Program-made: the position numbers and the translations under genes | Part shown: one piece after another, positions 20,952-32,459 of the stretch | Numbering within the stretch: the stretch's first letter is position 1 | Layout: each line of letters opens with the position of its first letter | Origin: Entoloma clypeatum | Taxonomy: Eukaryota > Basidiomycota > Agaricomycetes > Agaricales > Entolomataceae | Direction of reading: 5' to 3' | Assembly (NCBI GenBank): GCA_963565915.1 | Contig: OY751492.1 | Location: 2,666,001 to 2,730,000, forward strand | DNA: 64,000 bases | Notes under the pieces: generated by a model | Told to the model about the DNA's origin: nothing | Database searches by the model: none | Seen by the model: the letters and a program-made list of their open reading frames with translations, nothing else

Positions 20952-23900
20952 CTAGTTTTTAAGTGATCCAAAGTATGGGATAAACTTGTTGAAGAGGATT
21001 TTCCCCAGATTCTTAGTTAAAAGGTCTGCAGGGTTATTCACTCCTTCAATGAATTCGACCGTAATAATCCCTTCGGATACTTTTTCTCTGACAAAGTGGA
21101 ATCGCACGTCGATGTGCTTGGATCGCTTTTCAGTTACAGGATTGGATGCGATAAAGACGGAGCCATTGTTGTCTCCATAGATCGGAACTGATCCGATCTG
21201 CATTCCAAGTTCGGCAAGCATGCTTCTAAGCCATGTCACTGCGCGACTGCAATCTGATAGCGCCATGTATTCTGCTTCCGTGGAAGAGAGGGCAATGGTT
21301 TTCTGCGCTGACGAAACCCATGTTACTGCTCCAGATGCCAGTGATATGAAGTAACCAGTAGTGGATTTCCTGGTGTTTTCATCTGATGCCCAATCGGAGT
21401 CTGTAAATGCATAGATCCCTTTCCCAGAATTGCCATCGTACATGATTGCGTAATCTTTTGTCGCCTTCAAATACCTGCAAATATCCCTAGCCACTTCTAA
21501 ATGGTGTTTGGTAGGGTTTGCGGAGAATTGGGACATTTTGATCACGGCGAAACAAATGTCGGGTCTTGTCCCGATCATTAAGTACAATAGTGACCCGATG
21601 ACGGATTGGTACTTGGATCTGAGTTCCGCATTGGGTTCATCTTTGGACTTCATGGGTTTGTAGCCCATCGGGAGTGGGGTATGGGTGGCATTGGATTCGC
21701 TCATCCCCATATGTGCAAGAATTTTCTCAAGGTAAGGTACTTGATCAATGAAGATCCTCTTCCCACATTGCCTTATTTGGATTGAGAGAAATTCCTTTGG
21801 TTCCCCATCAGGCACTAGGTGACCTAGGTCCCTACATTCCCATGTTGTCATGAAGGCCTTCTTCTTTTCTAGCGTGTATTCCCGGTTTGTGCCGAGAAAA
21901 GCAGAGTCATCGACATAAATGACGGCAATTATGATTTCCCCTTTGGTACTTGTGTGAATGAAAACTCCCGCATCGGAGTGAAGCCGGACAAAACCGAGCT
22001 TTTTCATGGAGGAATTGAGTTCCCTCCACCAGGCTAATGCGGCCTGCTTGAGTCCGTATAGGGCTTTGTATAGTCGGTACACGAGGTGTTCTTTCCCTTT
22101 TACTATGTAGCCCTCAGGCTGTCACATGTAAATTACCTCACGGAGTGTTCCATAGAGGAAGGCTGATGAGACGTCCAAGAGTGTCATGAACCACCCTTCA
22201 AGGGCTGTCAATGCCAGAATCAACTGGACAGTCTCGTACCTCACTACTGGTGAGAAGATTTGATCAAAGTCGATCCCTTCTACCTGTGAGAAGCCTTTTG
22301 CAACGAGGTGCGCTTTCAGACGCCTGTCGGATTTTTCATTGTAAACCCATTTGTTCTTTAGAGCTTTCCTCCCTGTGGGTAGGGGTACTAACTCTATGAT
22401 CACCCCGCGGCTTTTGAGCATGTCTAGCTCTTTTCGTTCTGCTGCATACCAATCTTCTTTGTGTGACATTTCGATGATGCCCACTTGAATAGAGATTGCC
22501 TCCATTAGGAGATCGTTCATCCATGCCGTTTGACCGCCTAATCTACGTCTTGGATCCATTTTTTCAAGATCAGAAGCAGGGGTGTCTTCCCCATAGATGC
22601 TACCTGGCATTCTCCAAACTTGTCGTTCCCTGATCGGTTGATCTGGTACTTGTTCGGGTTCCGGAGTGGGTACTTGCAGTTCATCGTCGGGCTCGCTAGA
22701 CGGCAAGTCATCGTCTGATTCAGGGTGATCCTGTCCAGTGGGAACAGGATCGTGAGGTTTTTCGTAATGACTGTCATTGTCATCATTTCCGGGGATGAGG
22801 TCCTCAAACTCATCAGCTGGTTCTGGGTTTTCCATTTCTGGATGGTTTTCTGGCAAAGGGTCGATGTGGCATCTAGGGTACTTGCTTTCATCAATGATAG
22901 CTTTCCCACCCATGAAAATTGTATTAGTCTCAGGATCCATGAAACGGTATCCTTTGACCCCTGGTTTTGATCTGAGATAAATCATCAATCAAGATCTAGA
23001 CTCCAGGGAATTTCTACGTTTTTCCTTTGGGATATACACATATGCCTGACATCCGAAGACTCTGATGCTTGACATATCGGGGATCTCATTGGTCATCCTG
23101 AAGTAAGGGGTATTCCATTCGAGACGCTGCATGGGGGTTCTGTTGTAGAGAAACGCTGCATGTTCCAAACAGAATTCCCACCACATAGGGGGTAAGCACG
23201 TGTCAAAGCGCAAGGCCTGAGATTTCTCCCACAGGGTTCGATTTATCCGTTCTGCTCTACCGTTCTGCTGGTGCTGATACGGGAGCATGACGTCGATCAG
23301 AACTCCATGATCGGCAAGTACATCCTTGTATTCGTCAAACTCTCCACCTCCATCAACTCGCCATTTTTTAGGAGTGGCGGCGAACTGATTCTGGATCATC
23401 GCAAGAAATTGTCGCAGTGCTGTGATGGCATCCGACTTCTTTCTAAGCAAGACAACCCAGATGTGGGATGAAAAAAAAAAAATCATCCAAAAACGTGAGG
23501 AAATATTTATATTTATGGTATGATGCCGTGGATATCTGTTTGAGATCGGAATGGATCAGATCAAAGATTTTGGTTGTCCTTGTCATCGAATTGGGATATG
23601 ACTGATTCCTCATTTTCCCTTTGAGGCAACCTGTGCAGCTTTCCTGTGATTTCTCACGTACTAGTGTCTCAGGTACCCCTTTGGTACTGGCGGGAATCTT
23701 TCGGAGTGCTTGATCATTTGGGTGACCAAGGTGCTTGTGCCATGTTTCGACAGTGATTTCACTTGAGATCACATGGATCTGGTCATAGCGTATTTCAGTG
23801 TCTAACCAGTAAATGGTTTGACCAAGGATGTGGGGTGAAAACTGGATTTTGCTCAGCCCTTTGGAGATGTTGATTTCTCCACAAGTCCCATCTACTTTGT

Positions 23901-24072
23901 AACCATGGTTAAGGAAGACGCCTAGGGACAATAGGCGTGTGTCCATGTCCGGAATGTAGAATACCGGTCTGAGAAGATGGGTTTTAATTTCCCCATTCAG
24001 GATATGCCGTACTGGAACGGCCCCAACTTCTAATATTTCCAGTTTCTTTCCTTTAGCTGCAGTTTGGACAAA
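20952..24072 (-). pseudogene. Copia 2 pol (integrase, RT, RNase H), broken
   Basis: Minus strand, same frame as gag. GAG-pre-integrase block WHKHLGHPNDQAL ... CTGCLKGKM. Integrase IHSDLKQIS, then a frameshift at an A/T run near 23470, WRVDGGGEFDEY and QQNGRAERINRT. RT: KNKWVYNEKSD, AHLVAKGFSQVEGIDF, LLDVSSAFLYG, YGLKQAALAW and the YVDD box in AVIYVDDSAFLG. RNase H: DSDWASDENTRKSTTGYF, SSTEAEYMAL, GDNNGS. Stops at about 24073-24075, 22989-22991 and 22122-22124. RT and RNase H (22082-20952) are intact as a 376-residue block. Confidence 0.92.
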
Positions 24073-25707
24073 TCACTTGACCGTGAGAGGTCTATAGTAT
24101 GTGAAGTCTTTAAACTCATAGGTGAAGTGTAATGAGGCACCGGGGTCTGGTATCCACTGCGCACGTTCTTTTTCCTTACAGTTTGTGCAAGAGGCAAAAT
24201 GTTTAATATATTTTTTGTGTAGATCACTGCTGAAGTGATCTACGCACTCTGTAGTGGTACTAGCTAATATATTATACATCTGTTGAGAGGCATAATTAGC
24301 TTTCCGCATTTGGTAAGGTTTAAGAAAAGGGTTTGACGGACCGTCAAGTTCTATCTCATAATCAAACTCATCCGGCCCCATCCATTCCTGGTTGATGTCC
24401 ATCATCTTCAGCAATTGGTCTAATGGCGGAGTAACTCGACGCTGTTTTGCTGGCCTCTCGTCGATGTCTGGGATGATGGTATCCAAGATACGAAGGTTCG
24501 ACCCAGAGGGTCGTGCGCCGACTTCTCGGGCGAGTTTTCGCACCCTCTCGTTCTTTTTCCACACAGACAGCTTTCTGGAAGGAAGCCCGGTGTACTGGGA
24601 AGGAGGCGGGTTCATGCATTGCAGGAGCAACTGCATCTTTTCCGACTCAGGTTGTACGGTAAAAGAGGTCCTTCCGCGACCGGTTACGGTGGTGAAGGAG
24701 TGTGCATGATGAGGTGGGAGAGGGCAAGGGGCACGTTGACAAGGAGGAAGGGGACAGGGAGCAGGATGATGAGGGGCTTGCTCAATGGCCGGTGCAATAA
24801 ACTCAACCATTTCCTCAGCGTGGTCGGAGTCATTGTCAGCGTTGTTGACATGTTTCTTCTGGTTGCGCCAGCGTCCCTTTCCCTTCTTCTTTTCAGAAGT
24901 GGTATTTGGGTCGGTCGAGTTAGGCTGCTCATCAGCGTTGTTACGCGAGGTACTCGGCGCTGTCTGCTTTTCCCATTTGGGGTCTTGCCCCTTTCGCTTA
25001 GTCCCGGAGATTTTCTGGGCCTGCTCGTTGGACGCCCGAGTAGACCCTATCGCATACTTGTGCCTGTACTCTGAAATGATGCTGTTGGTGACGGCCTGCC
25101 ATGTGAAGTCATTGGCATCGTAGACCTGGAAGAGGGTGGTGGAGAGAGACGACCAAGCATCAGGAATGGCGCTTGCCAAGATCATAGCCTGCATCAGATC
25201 AGGCACAACGAATTTTGAGTCGCTAAGGCGAGCGAAGAGTGACCCAAGGCGCTCAATTTCCAGTACAGGGTCGCGACCCGACAGCTTGAAGGAGGCAGCG
25301 GCTTTGAAGTTGCCAAATATGGTGGCAGGGGAGACCTTCGAATAGGAGTCTTTCAATGCCTTCCAGGCATCCTTGATGTGCCTCCTGATAGCCTCAGAGA
25401 CTTTGAGGCAGATGGAGCCTAGAGCCATGTCGTCGTTCCTGATCCAAGTCTTCCTTTCCTTGTGGAAGGTGGGTTGGTCGACGGTAGTGGTGACCACCGG
25501 AGGTTGAGTCACAGATGTTGAGGTGGCGGAGGCAGGGGTGGAGACCGTGACCGTAAAGTCCACGATGTCAGGGCGCTCAATGTCGCTGGATACGAGGCGC
25601 TAGACTCCTTGATGGAGAAGGTACGACTTCATTTTCTCGGCCCAACTCTGGTAGTCGATGCCGTCGAAGATGGCGATGGAGTCGAGGGCGGAGCGAGAGG
25701 TAGACAT
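24073..25707 (-). pseudogene. Copia 2 Gag and protease region, one stop near the start
   Basis: The probable start is the ATG at 25705-25707 (MSTSRSALDSIAIFDGIDYQ, a standard Copia Gag opening), followed by a TAG at 25600-25602. The 496-residue remainder is open. The middle is a Gag helix bundle (KDAWKALKDSYSKVSPATIF). A Lys-rich linker (SEKKKGKGRWRN) replaces a CCHC knuckle, which I do not see. A long Pro/His insert follows. The protease motif reads WIPDPGASLHFT, so the catalytic DSG/DTG is DPG, probably inactive. Confidence 0.85.
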
Positions 25708-26049
25708 TTTTAATGAGTCTAAAAGGAGTTCTCCCAATCAGTGATGTTCTTGATTTTTAGAGAAAACAAATAAATGATTCCTCATAACATATTCCCTTCA
25801 GGAATAGCGGTTGTGGGAAAAACCCTTTTTGTCAGAAGTGTATGAGGTACGATCAACGTTTCCACATGATGTGTACTAAGTCAATCCCCTTAGGGACGCT
25901 TCATGACAGGTACTTGTCGTAATGACGTCCCCAGGTTCACACGCGAAGAAGTATGACTCAGAACCTAGATCTTTCGATCGGTTCTTTGCCAACCAGGGTA
26001 GAGTGGGCAGGTACTTGCTGTTGCCAGCGTTTCCAAGTCCCTCTGCTAT

Positions 26050-26064
26050 CCGGGGCCCATAACC
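26050..26064 (-). other. Copia 2 primer-binding site
   Basis: Minus strand GGTTATGGGCCCCGG directly inside the 5' LTR, identical to Copia 1's site although the two LTRs differ. Complementary to an initiator tRNA-Met anticodon arm. Confidence 0.7.
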
Positions 26065-26374
26065 TGTTGAAGTTCCACCTGGGTGCTAGCCGCAGATGTA
26101 CTGAGCAACACAGCTACAGTGGAAGTACTCTACTCTACCGTTCTAGTCACTTACTTGGTTGAGAAGGGTGGGGCTGGTGAGAGCGGTTGAGGCTGGTAAG
26201 AGCGATGGAGCTGGTTAAGAGTCAAGAGACAACTTGTTGATATTGACAGTTTCCTGGTCTTATATACCGTACTACTGTTTGTACCAACCAAATAAGTATG
26301 TAATTGAAGATGTGTAAATGGTCATGTGATGTAATCTAATCTAATCTAATCTACATGATGGAAAAGTTTCAACA
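26065..26374 (-). repeat. Copia 2 5' LTR
   Basis: 310 bp, TG...CA, followed by TSD GGATA at 26375-26379. Contains the short AATCT tandem (TAATCTAATCTAATCTAATC) near 26333. Confidence 0.93.
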
Positions 26375-26569
26375 GGATAACCTTTGGTCCTCGTCATGTT
26401 TTGAGCTGAGCTAACAGCCTGATCTCTCGTCTTTTCGGAGGTTTATCTCCTTTCACAATCTTAGTCGATGCAACGGCTCGCTTGGCAGGGATGACATAGG
26501 TTCTATTGTCTGCAGTCATACAAGGCAAGCAAGTCCGTTTAATAGATAAGGGTCGCGACTTAGCGTCGT

Positions 26570-27436
26570 TTAATCGGACCCTTCGGGAAAATCCTTCTCG
26601 TCGGCTTCTAAGATTGTGGTTTCATCATTCTCGGCATCTTCCTCAGACACCTTCCTAACCCTTCTGGAGTTCTTCTTCGGCTTGCGGCAGTTGCGCGCGA
26701 TATGGCCTTCTTGGTCACAGTTGAAACACTTGCGACCATCTTTCTTCTTTGGAGCGCTACAGTCTTTAGCCAGATGACCGAAGCGCTGACAGTTGTAGCA
26801 GCGGGCTACTCCTGCTTTGTCGATCTCCATGGCTTTGCCCTGACCACCATAAGTGGTACCCGATCCGGTGCGCATGTCGTCGCCTCCTCGGATGACCAGT
26901 GCATGTCCTTCCATCTGTCATCCCTTGTTTCGGATCTCCTTTGCGTAATCGGTGTACATCTTGCCATCACTAGCCACTTGTTCAGAGATTCTGTGGTTGA
27001 CATTCTTCTCTAGGATGTATTTCCCAGTTTCTTCGCCAAGGTTTGACAGCTTCAAGAGTTCTTCGAATTCATCCAAAAATTCGTCAACGGTGTGTTTCTC
27101 TTGTTTCAGGACTTCGAGTCTTGCTTTGGCAGTGACCGATTTGTTGGCGATGGAGAATCATGTGGCAATATCATCGGAAAAACCTAGCCAGGTGATGTTC
27201 TCGTTGTCAACAGCAAGAGCATCTAACTTGTTACTGGCCCAGTGCCTGCCGGACCCTTCCATCATGCGGGATAGTACCACAAGAATCTTCTGATCATCTG
27301 TGAGGCTCTTTTGGAACCTGATGTATAGTTTGGTGGCCTTCCACCACTCGTCAAAGGTGTATCTGTCCTTGAACATCCCAGGATCCTTGATGATCTTGGA
27401 TGTATCCATTGTTTGTACAGCCGGAACTTCTGCCAT
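26570..27436 (-). pseudogene. Gypsy A gag (capsid and two zinc knuckles)
   Basis: The ATG at 27434-27436 (MAEVPAVQTMDTSKI) follows the leader-ORF stop by two bases. Capsid region: RYTFDEWWKATKLYIRFQKS and VDEFLDEFEELL. Two CCHC knuckles, CYNCQRFGHLAKDC and CFNCDQEGHIARNC, then an acidic end (ETTILEADEKDFPEGSD). Two early stops by comparison with Gypsy B: one in IAT*FSIANKS near 27157 and another between 26915 and 26945. Function: capsid assembly and RNA packaging. Confidence 0.88.
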
Positions 27437-27438
27437 GT

Positions 27439-28167
27439 TTAGAGTCTGCGGAGGAGGAGAGGAGTCGGGTTGTTGGGATGAAGATGGGGTTCGGGATACA
27501 GGTAAGGATTGAAAATGAGTCCCTGTTCTAGGCATCTGTTCGATATCTGACTGCGCAGAGTCAAAAGTAAATTCGTCAGGGGACTCATCGGTGGAATTGG
27601 TGGCAAAACGTTCAGAGTATTTCCTCTGTAAATCTCTAAGGAATCTCTGTTCCTGCGCGTCTGTTGGTCACGAGAAGGGGTCAAGTCTCTCATTTCGTGC
27701 CCAACGGTTGTACTGGGTCTGTTGTTCTTTGGTGGTGAAGTGGGCGTAGATCTGCTGCTTCGAGTAAGATGTGATGATGTGGCTCTGGGATGCCTTGATG
27801 TGAGCGTCCTAATCAATCTTCTGATAATGGTTGTCTGGACACCGATAAACTCTCTGATCTCTGTGATCCGACCTGTCTGAGGTCCTTCTTGAACGTGAAA
27901 GCTTTCGAGTTCGTTCTGTCGGGCGTTGTAACGCGCGATCTGGTGTTGCCGAGCAAGATGGATGCTCTCTGCTATCTCGGCGTGGGGGCGATGCTTGTCG
28001 TTGTCTAGTTCTTCGTCAAGCACCTGTTGTAGGATGCGACGGATCTCCGATTCGATGTACTGCTGGATAAGCGTAAAATCGATACTGTCTCGAGGACTTA
28101 GCTCCTCCTGTTGGGCTTCTGGCGTGCTGAATGGGTTACTGGTGAAGTCTTCAAAGAAGCGCAACAT
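27439..28167 (-). CDS. Gypsy A leader ORF (ORF0), 242 aa
   Basis: Open from ATG 28165-28167 (MLRFFEDFTSNPF) to a stop just before the gag ATG. The first half looks like a helical protein (DFTLIQQYIESEIRRILQQV, ESIHLARQHQIARYNARQNE). The second half overlaps another open frame (KQQIYAHFTTKEQQTQYNRW...) that runs into gag. In Gypsy B the ATG is ACG, so this start may be a chance gain. The first half is probably the true Gag N-terminus, joined to gag by frameshift or splicing; ORF0 as a separate product is the alternative. Confidence 0.5.
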   Translation of the reverse strand: MLRFFEDFTSNPFSTPEAQQEELSPRDSIDFTLIQQYIESEIRRILQQVLDEELDNDKHRPHAEIAESIHLARQHQIARYNARQNELESFHVQEGPQTGRITEIREFIGVQTTIIRRLIRTLTSRHPRATSSHLTRSSRSTPTSPPKNNRPSTTVGHEMRDLTPSRDQQTRRNRDSLEIYRGNTLNVLPPIPPMSPLTNLLLTLRSQISNRCLEQGLIFNPYLYPEPHLHPNNPTPLLLRRL

Positions 28168-28214
28168 CTTGACTCGTCTGGTAGTTGCTCTCTTCGCTCT
28201 GGGCGAACCTAATG

Positions 28215-28225
28215 AGATTTAGCAA
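28215..28225 (-). other. Gypsy A self-primer-binding site
   Basis: Minus strand TTGCTAAATCT, 2 nt inside the 5' LTR. It is the exact complement of AGATTTAGCAA in the LTR (plus-strand positions 28300-28310 carry TTGCTAAATCT), just downstream of the TATA-like box. This is the Tf1-type self-priming geometry. Confidence 0.75.
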
Positions 28226-28227
28226 CT

Positions 28228-28597
28228 TGTTATGCTTAACAAACTGTTCCAAGGTTCGGGCAGAGTATGCAGGAAGTGGAAAGGCGAAGAGCAATGTGAT
28301 TGCTAAATCTAAGGAATCTACTACAGTACAGGAGGTTTATATAGGTACTGACTATAGGCGGTAGCGGATGAGTCAGTACTGCGGAAGGCTATGTACAGTG
28401 AGTAAGCTGACTGCGGAGAGTGAGTCAGCGTGGGAGCGAAGTATACTAAAGGGGATGACGAAGTAATGTAATGAGTCAGACTGGGAATCGAAGGTTGCGA
28501 AAGTAGACATTAGACATAGTGAGTTCGTAAGAGGGCGCCGAGTCGGGCCGATAAGTAAAAGATATGATGTGGTCCTCATACCATAGAATCCGTAACA
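28228..28597 (-). repeat. Gypsy A 5' LTR
   Basis: 370 bp TG...CA, followed by CCCTG and the flanking sequence also found after the solo LTR at 12371-12740. Has TATATAAA in minus orientation and three TGACTCA sites. The inner half matches the Gypsy B LTR closely; the outer (U3) half is diverged. Confidence 0.92.
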
Positions 28598-29223
28598 CCC
28601 TGTCACTTCCAAACCCATCCTGTCACACCTGCTCTATCACCTTGGTCTCATCCCCAGACACGGTCACAATCCTGGTCCATGACCCCTGCCGCAGGTGGTC
28701 TGCTTCAACCCCCCACCCACAGCTGATGGCATCACATTCAATATCTGGTAGTTCTGACATGGATGTGGACTCTGACTCGCCGCCATGGTCTTGTTCCCAG
28801 ACACTGTCACAATCTTGGTCCGTAACCCCAGCTGATCTCCTTCAACCCCCCACCTGCAGCCCATCAAATTCATCACAAAGGAGGGGTCAGAAGTGCAAGA
28901 CAGTAGACAAGGTGGTGCCAACACCAGGTAGGAAGCCTCACAAGTAGATAGGTCCACATATGCCACACTAATGATTATTATCTGGTTTTATTTTTGCCAT
29001 CTTTTATTTAGATATAATCATTTCTGACATGTCATTTTTTATTTTATTTTAAATATTACTATGTTGTGTATCTCATTCAAACCAAGGAACTCAAGGTTAG
29101 GCAGCAATGCATAGCAAAGTCATCCACTGAAACCCAGCAATATCATCAGGCGGCAACACAGAGTGGTCAGAAACATAGACAGGTGGCAACAGCCCTAACA
29201 CCGGGCATTGCACTCACCCAGCA
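28598..29223. repeat. 626-bp duplicated flank, copy 2
   Basis: Second copy of 12741-13366, including the last exon end of the Zn2Cys6-like gene. Beyond 29223 the original flank continues. Confidence 0.9.
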
Positions 29224-29379
29224 TTAGAGTTAGGTGGCAATGTAAAGCAGAGTCCCCCACTATCTGGCAATATGATGAGGCAGCCACACAGAGAGGTCAG
29301 AAACACAGACAGGTGGCAACAGCTGATTCAGAAGAGTCCACCCACTGACACCTGACAATATCATCAGGCGGCAACAATT
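29090..29379. repeat. two imperfect ~130-bp units 3' of the gene
   Basis: GTTAGGCAGCAATG..GTCAGAAACATAGACAGG and GTTAGGTGGCAATG..GTCAGAAACACAGACAGG are successive variants; both contain AGACAGGTGGCAACAG. Possibly old tandem duplication. No coding potential seen. Confidence 0.45.
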
Positions 29380-30860
29380 TCATTGCATACAACTGGGAGT
29401 ATATGAGTTGTTGGCCTGGACAAATTCCTTATGGGCCTCATTTGCCATTATCTGCCACATTGCCACCTTCCGGGCAGCATACACAGCCAGACCTGGATGT
29501 TCTGTTCTGTTTTGCTGTTCCTTCCACATCTGCATGTTGTAATTGAAATACTGCATAGTCCAATGCATCTCGTATCCAACCAGAATTACTTCTTCCTCCC
29601 AGCGGAGCTTCTGAGCCTGGGCACACAGCCAATGAACACGGCGGACTAAGGAAGATATTCAGCGGAGAACAACAATACAACATGAGATACAAACACTCTT
29701 TTAGAGCCTCTGGTGATGTTTCATCACTATGTAACCCAGTTTGCCATATCCATGACAGCCGCAAGGTCGATGAACCAGGGGTATTTGGATCCAAGAGCGC
29801 CATGTTGCACTTTACATCACCTTTCAACAGCACACGGAACCTAGACAGGATATCTGAAGGGGCATTGAGCCGGACTAATACCGCCCGGCAATGCTTGTAC
29901 ATGCGACAATAAAATGAAATCTGCCTGTTAAGCCTGATTAATGCTAATCGGGCCTTGCTGCAAGTACTCTTGCATGTGACTCCCCATATGACATGTGAAT
30001 CTTGAAAGAATTTCTCAGCAATTACCTCATGCAATGCCTTCAAGTGCCGGGTTGCCTGTTGTATTCTGAGACGAAGTTCAATTTCATGATGGATGGGATT
30101 TGGATCCTCAGATGTTGACGGTATGGACAGTGGTCGAGACTGTATTGGAACTATTCTGTCAGGTGTTGCCGGTTCACTTGATTGTATAGCTGGGTCCTGT
30201 GTTGCCAAGTCATCTTTGTCGTCTAGATCATCAAAGCCAGAAGGTTCATCATCTTCCATTGAAATTATAGCTTTGTGTGAACTTTGGCCTGGAACACTGC
30301 CTTGCAATGTCTCAAGCTTTGCAAAGTCAGCAATCAGCAGTTCATGTAACTGCTCTATCTGCTTGACATCCTCCTCTCCTGAACTCTTCATGGTATGGCA
30401 GAGTAGATTCTGAAGGTTGATCCTACATGGCAATTAGCTATCAATGATGAGCTGGTAATCATCATGGTTCACACTGTTTTTCTTCAATCTCAATTGCCAT
30501 CTGAACCCATTTTTCCACTTGTGTGTGGGCATGTTCATCAGGTGTGAGGATAGGCTGATTAATCCGTGAAGTTTCATGTGCACCAAGGATGTCCATTGCT
30601 GCCATGACCTGTAACCGACAAGTTTCAGCATGGTGAATTCCTTCCAGCCATTGTTGCTAATCTGGGGTGTGAATAGATACTGTGAAGTTGGTGAAATACA
30701 TATTTGTCTCAAAAGCCATTTCAGATGCCTGGAGGATAGATCGTTCAGCATATGTAAACTGACATGAAAGCACCAAACCAGCTTGACAAGGCAATCAAAA
30801 GTAGTCGGCAACAGTAGACCAGACACTTTGACCAATATGCCATATGCTGGCCACATTGTA
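29380..30860 (-). pseudogene. KDZ transposase, C-terminal half (degenerate)
   Basis: The minus strand carries RQISFYCRMYKHCRAVLVRL, then LLKGDVKCNMALLDPNTPGS followed by LRLSWIWQT. After a frameshift come MHWTMQYFNYNMQMWKEQQN and GLAVYAARKVAMWQIMANEA. LSWIW followed by MxWTxxYF and AARxxMW is the C-terminal signature of Agaricomycete KDZ transposases. An acidic linker (SMEDDEPSGFDDLDDKDD) lies upstream. The region 30434-30860 continues it in other frames (YAERSILQASEMAFETNMYF). It reads in line with the N-terminal half at 33964-35315, so one gene split by insertions is likely. Confidence 0.72.
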
Positions 30861-31004
30861 CAGAATGATCCTCACCTATGTTGAGCAGCTTTTTATGATT
30901 TGAGTCTGTAGCATGATCATCAATTGTCTCAGCATGATTTGCAAGTGTTGCTGTCCAAACAGGAGGTGTGGTTGCATTGAGAGATCAGTACTTCGCACTC
31001 CCCC

Positions 31005-31180
31005 ACATCCTCTAGAGGAATCCTTTTGGATTCCTCAGGAACATCTGAGGAACATCGGAATCCAATCGGAATCTGGGAGGAATTTTAAAACTCATCGGAA
31101 TCTGCCCAGAATCCGCTCAGAGTCTGCTCGGAATGACATATTCCAATCAGAATTTTAAATAAGCCTTTATTTCATGATTA
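31005..31180. repeat. GGAATC-rich imperfect palindromic repeat
   Basis: Starts with the near-perfect palindrome GAGGAATCCTTTTGGATTCC and continues with many GGAATC/GAATCT motifs (TCGGAATCCAATCGGAATCT). A possible MITE end or expanded motif; no TSD found. Confidence 0.35.
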
Positions 31181-31860
31181 TATAATAAATGAATTTTATT
31201 CAGAATATAAACTAAATAATAACAAAGAACTCTTCCTGCCCATTTCCAGGGCGGGTGTGGGGTGCACGTTTGGTTAACAAATAAAAATTCAATAAATTAA
31301 TAATCCCCGCCTTATGGGATGTGATATATACACATTACAAAAATAAATTAATAACCCTCTGCATAAGGTGGGGGGACATACGAGGCAAGGGAAATAGGTA
31401 TGCAGCAAGGGGGTACAACAGAGGAAGGGAGGGGACATGGCGATTGTTGGCGGCACATCAGGGCGTGTGGATTGGGTGAGGCGGGGCATATGGACGCGAG
31501 GCACTCTCCACTTGTGGGTGACATGCAGGTGTCAGGGCAGGTGCATCAGTGCATATCCTGTGACGTGGCACAATGGAGAGGGTGATTGGACAGCAGCTGG
31601 GGTGTGCAGGGCATGGCACAGGTGCTCTCATGGGGACACGGCAGCTGTCAGGGCCAGGAGCGTGGCCAACCTGTCTGGGGTGTGTGGCTGGTTGCCTTCC
31701 CTGACATGGGATGGCAAGGTGGGTTGGGTGGTGTTTCCAGGAGACGAGGGGCGTGCCTGGAGCTTGGAGGAGGGGTGGGTGGGGTCTGGGGGTTTGTGCA
31801 CATAGGTGGGAGGCAGGGAGAGCAGTGGCAGATGGGTGGAGGTGGTGGCAGGTGGCTGGA
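31181..31860. other. GC-rich stretch without a recognised gene
   Basis: AT-rich 31181-31360, then GC-rich (31360-31860) with overlapping open frames on both strands (122 and 171 codons). No domain is recognisable, and open frames on both strands at high GC are expected by chance. It lies inside the interrupted KDZ gene. Confidence 0.3.
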
Positions 31861-32115
31861 CATGATCTATTTAGGACATATGTCACAACGGATGAACCTA
31901 TTGAGAATATTTGGATCCAAGCCAAGATCTCAATCTGACAGAAGCTCTCACACAACACAGACACCACAGACAAATCAAAGAAAGAACTATCAGAACAATA
32001 TGATTAGTATTAGAAGGTGTTCAAGAAAACAGCATCCAAGAGATTATTGGAATATAAACCATGGGACCACACAATCTACCTAAAACTGGACTTTACCCCA
32101 AAATACTGTAAGGTT
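31857..32115 (+). pseudogene. Gypsy C pol fragment, second degenerate copy
   Basis: About 260 bp parallel to 40707-40965: ATTTGGATCCAAGCCAAGA and CATGGGACCACACAATC blocks are shared. This is the linker between protease and RT of Gypsy C. Frames are broken. It ends before the RT core. Confidence 0.75.
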
Positions 32116-32459
32116 TACAGTGACTCAAATAATTGTCTGGATGTTTGAGCTATTTTGATTGTTTGCTCAATAGCTCCAGGGGCAAGACACAAGACCAAAG
32201 TGTTGGTGTATGACAGATGGAGCTATATCGTAGCTATAGAAATATATAACAATTATGTAATTCTAACAAGTTTCCATGGAGATATATATAATTCAATCTG
32301 GTAACTCATCTGGACAAAAATTATTTGGGTGACAATCAGAAATATCAGAATCTGATGCCAGATAGTTCCTATGACATCAAACTCTTGGCAGATGGTTACT
32401 ATAGTGATGCTATCATAGATAGTGCCTGATTTCAAGCTATATGACCAGAGCTAATATTC

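Larger units (their letters stand above)
17401..26374 (-). mobile_element. Ty1/Copia LTR retrotransposon 2, TSD GGATA, 3' LTR split by a Harbinger element
   Basis: Flanked by GGATA (17396-17400 and 26375-26379) inside Gypsy A. LTRs about 310 bp (TGTTGAAG...GTTTCAACA). The 5' LTR is 26065-26374; the 3' LTR is 17401-17489 plus 20661-20882. LTR differences are about seven by eye. Gag-pol is one frame on the minus strand with several stops and a frameshift at a poly-A run near 23470. Its family differs from Copia 1 (different LTR, no zinc knuckle seen). Confidence 0.92.
13367..28597 (-). mobile_element. Ty3/Gypsy chromovirus A, split by Copia 2
   Basis: Minus strand. 5' LTR 28228-28597, leader ORF and gag 26570-28167, pol (13942-17400), a small third ORF (13437-13808), a polypurine tract rich in A/G, and only the last 36 bp of the 3' LTR (13367-13402). 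Copia 2 lies at 17401-26374 with a GGATA duplication; the flanks rejoin exactly as the uninterrupted sequence in Gypsy B (around 50870-50900). Most of the 3' LTR has been replaced by the duplicated flank. Same family as Gypsy B at 48675. Confidence 0.9.

Noticed and set aside
31437..31973. Pair of overlapping ORFs (122 aa plus, 171 aa minus) in GC-rich DNA
   Set aside because: Open on both strands at once, no domain, no start context; expected by chance at this base composition.
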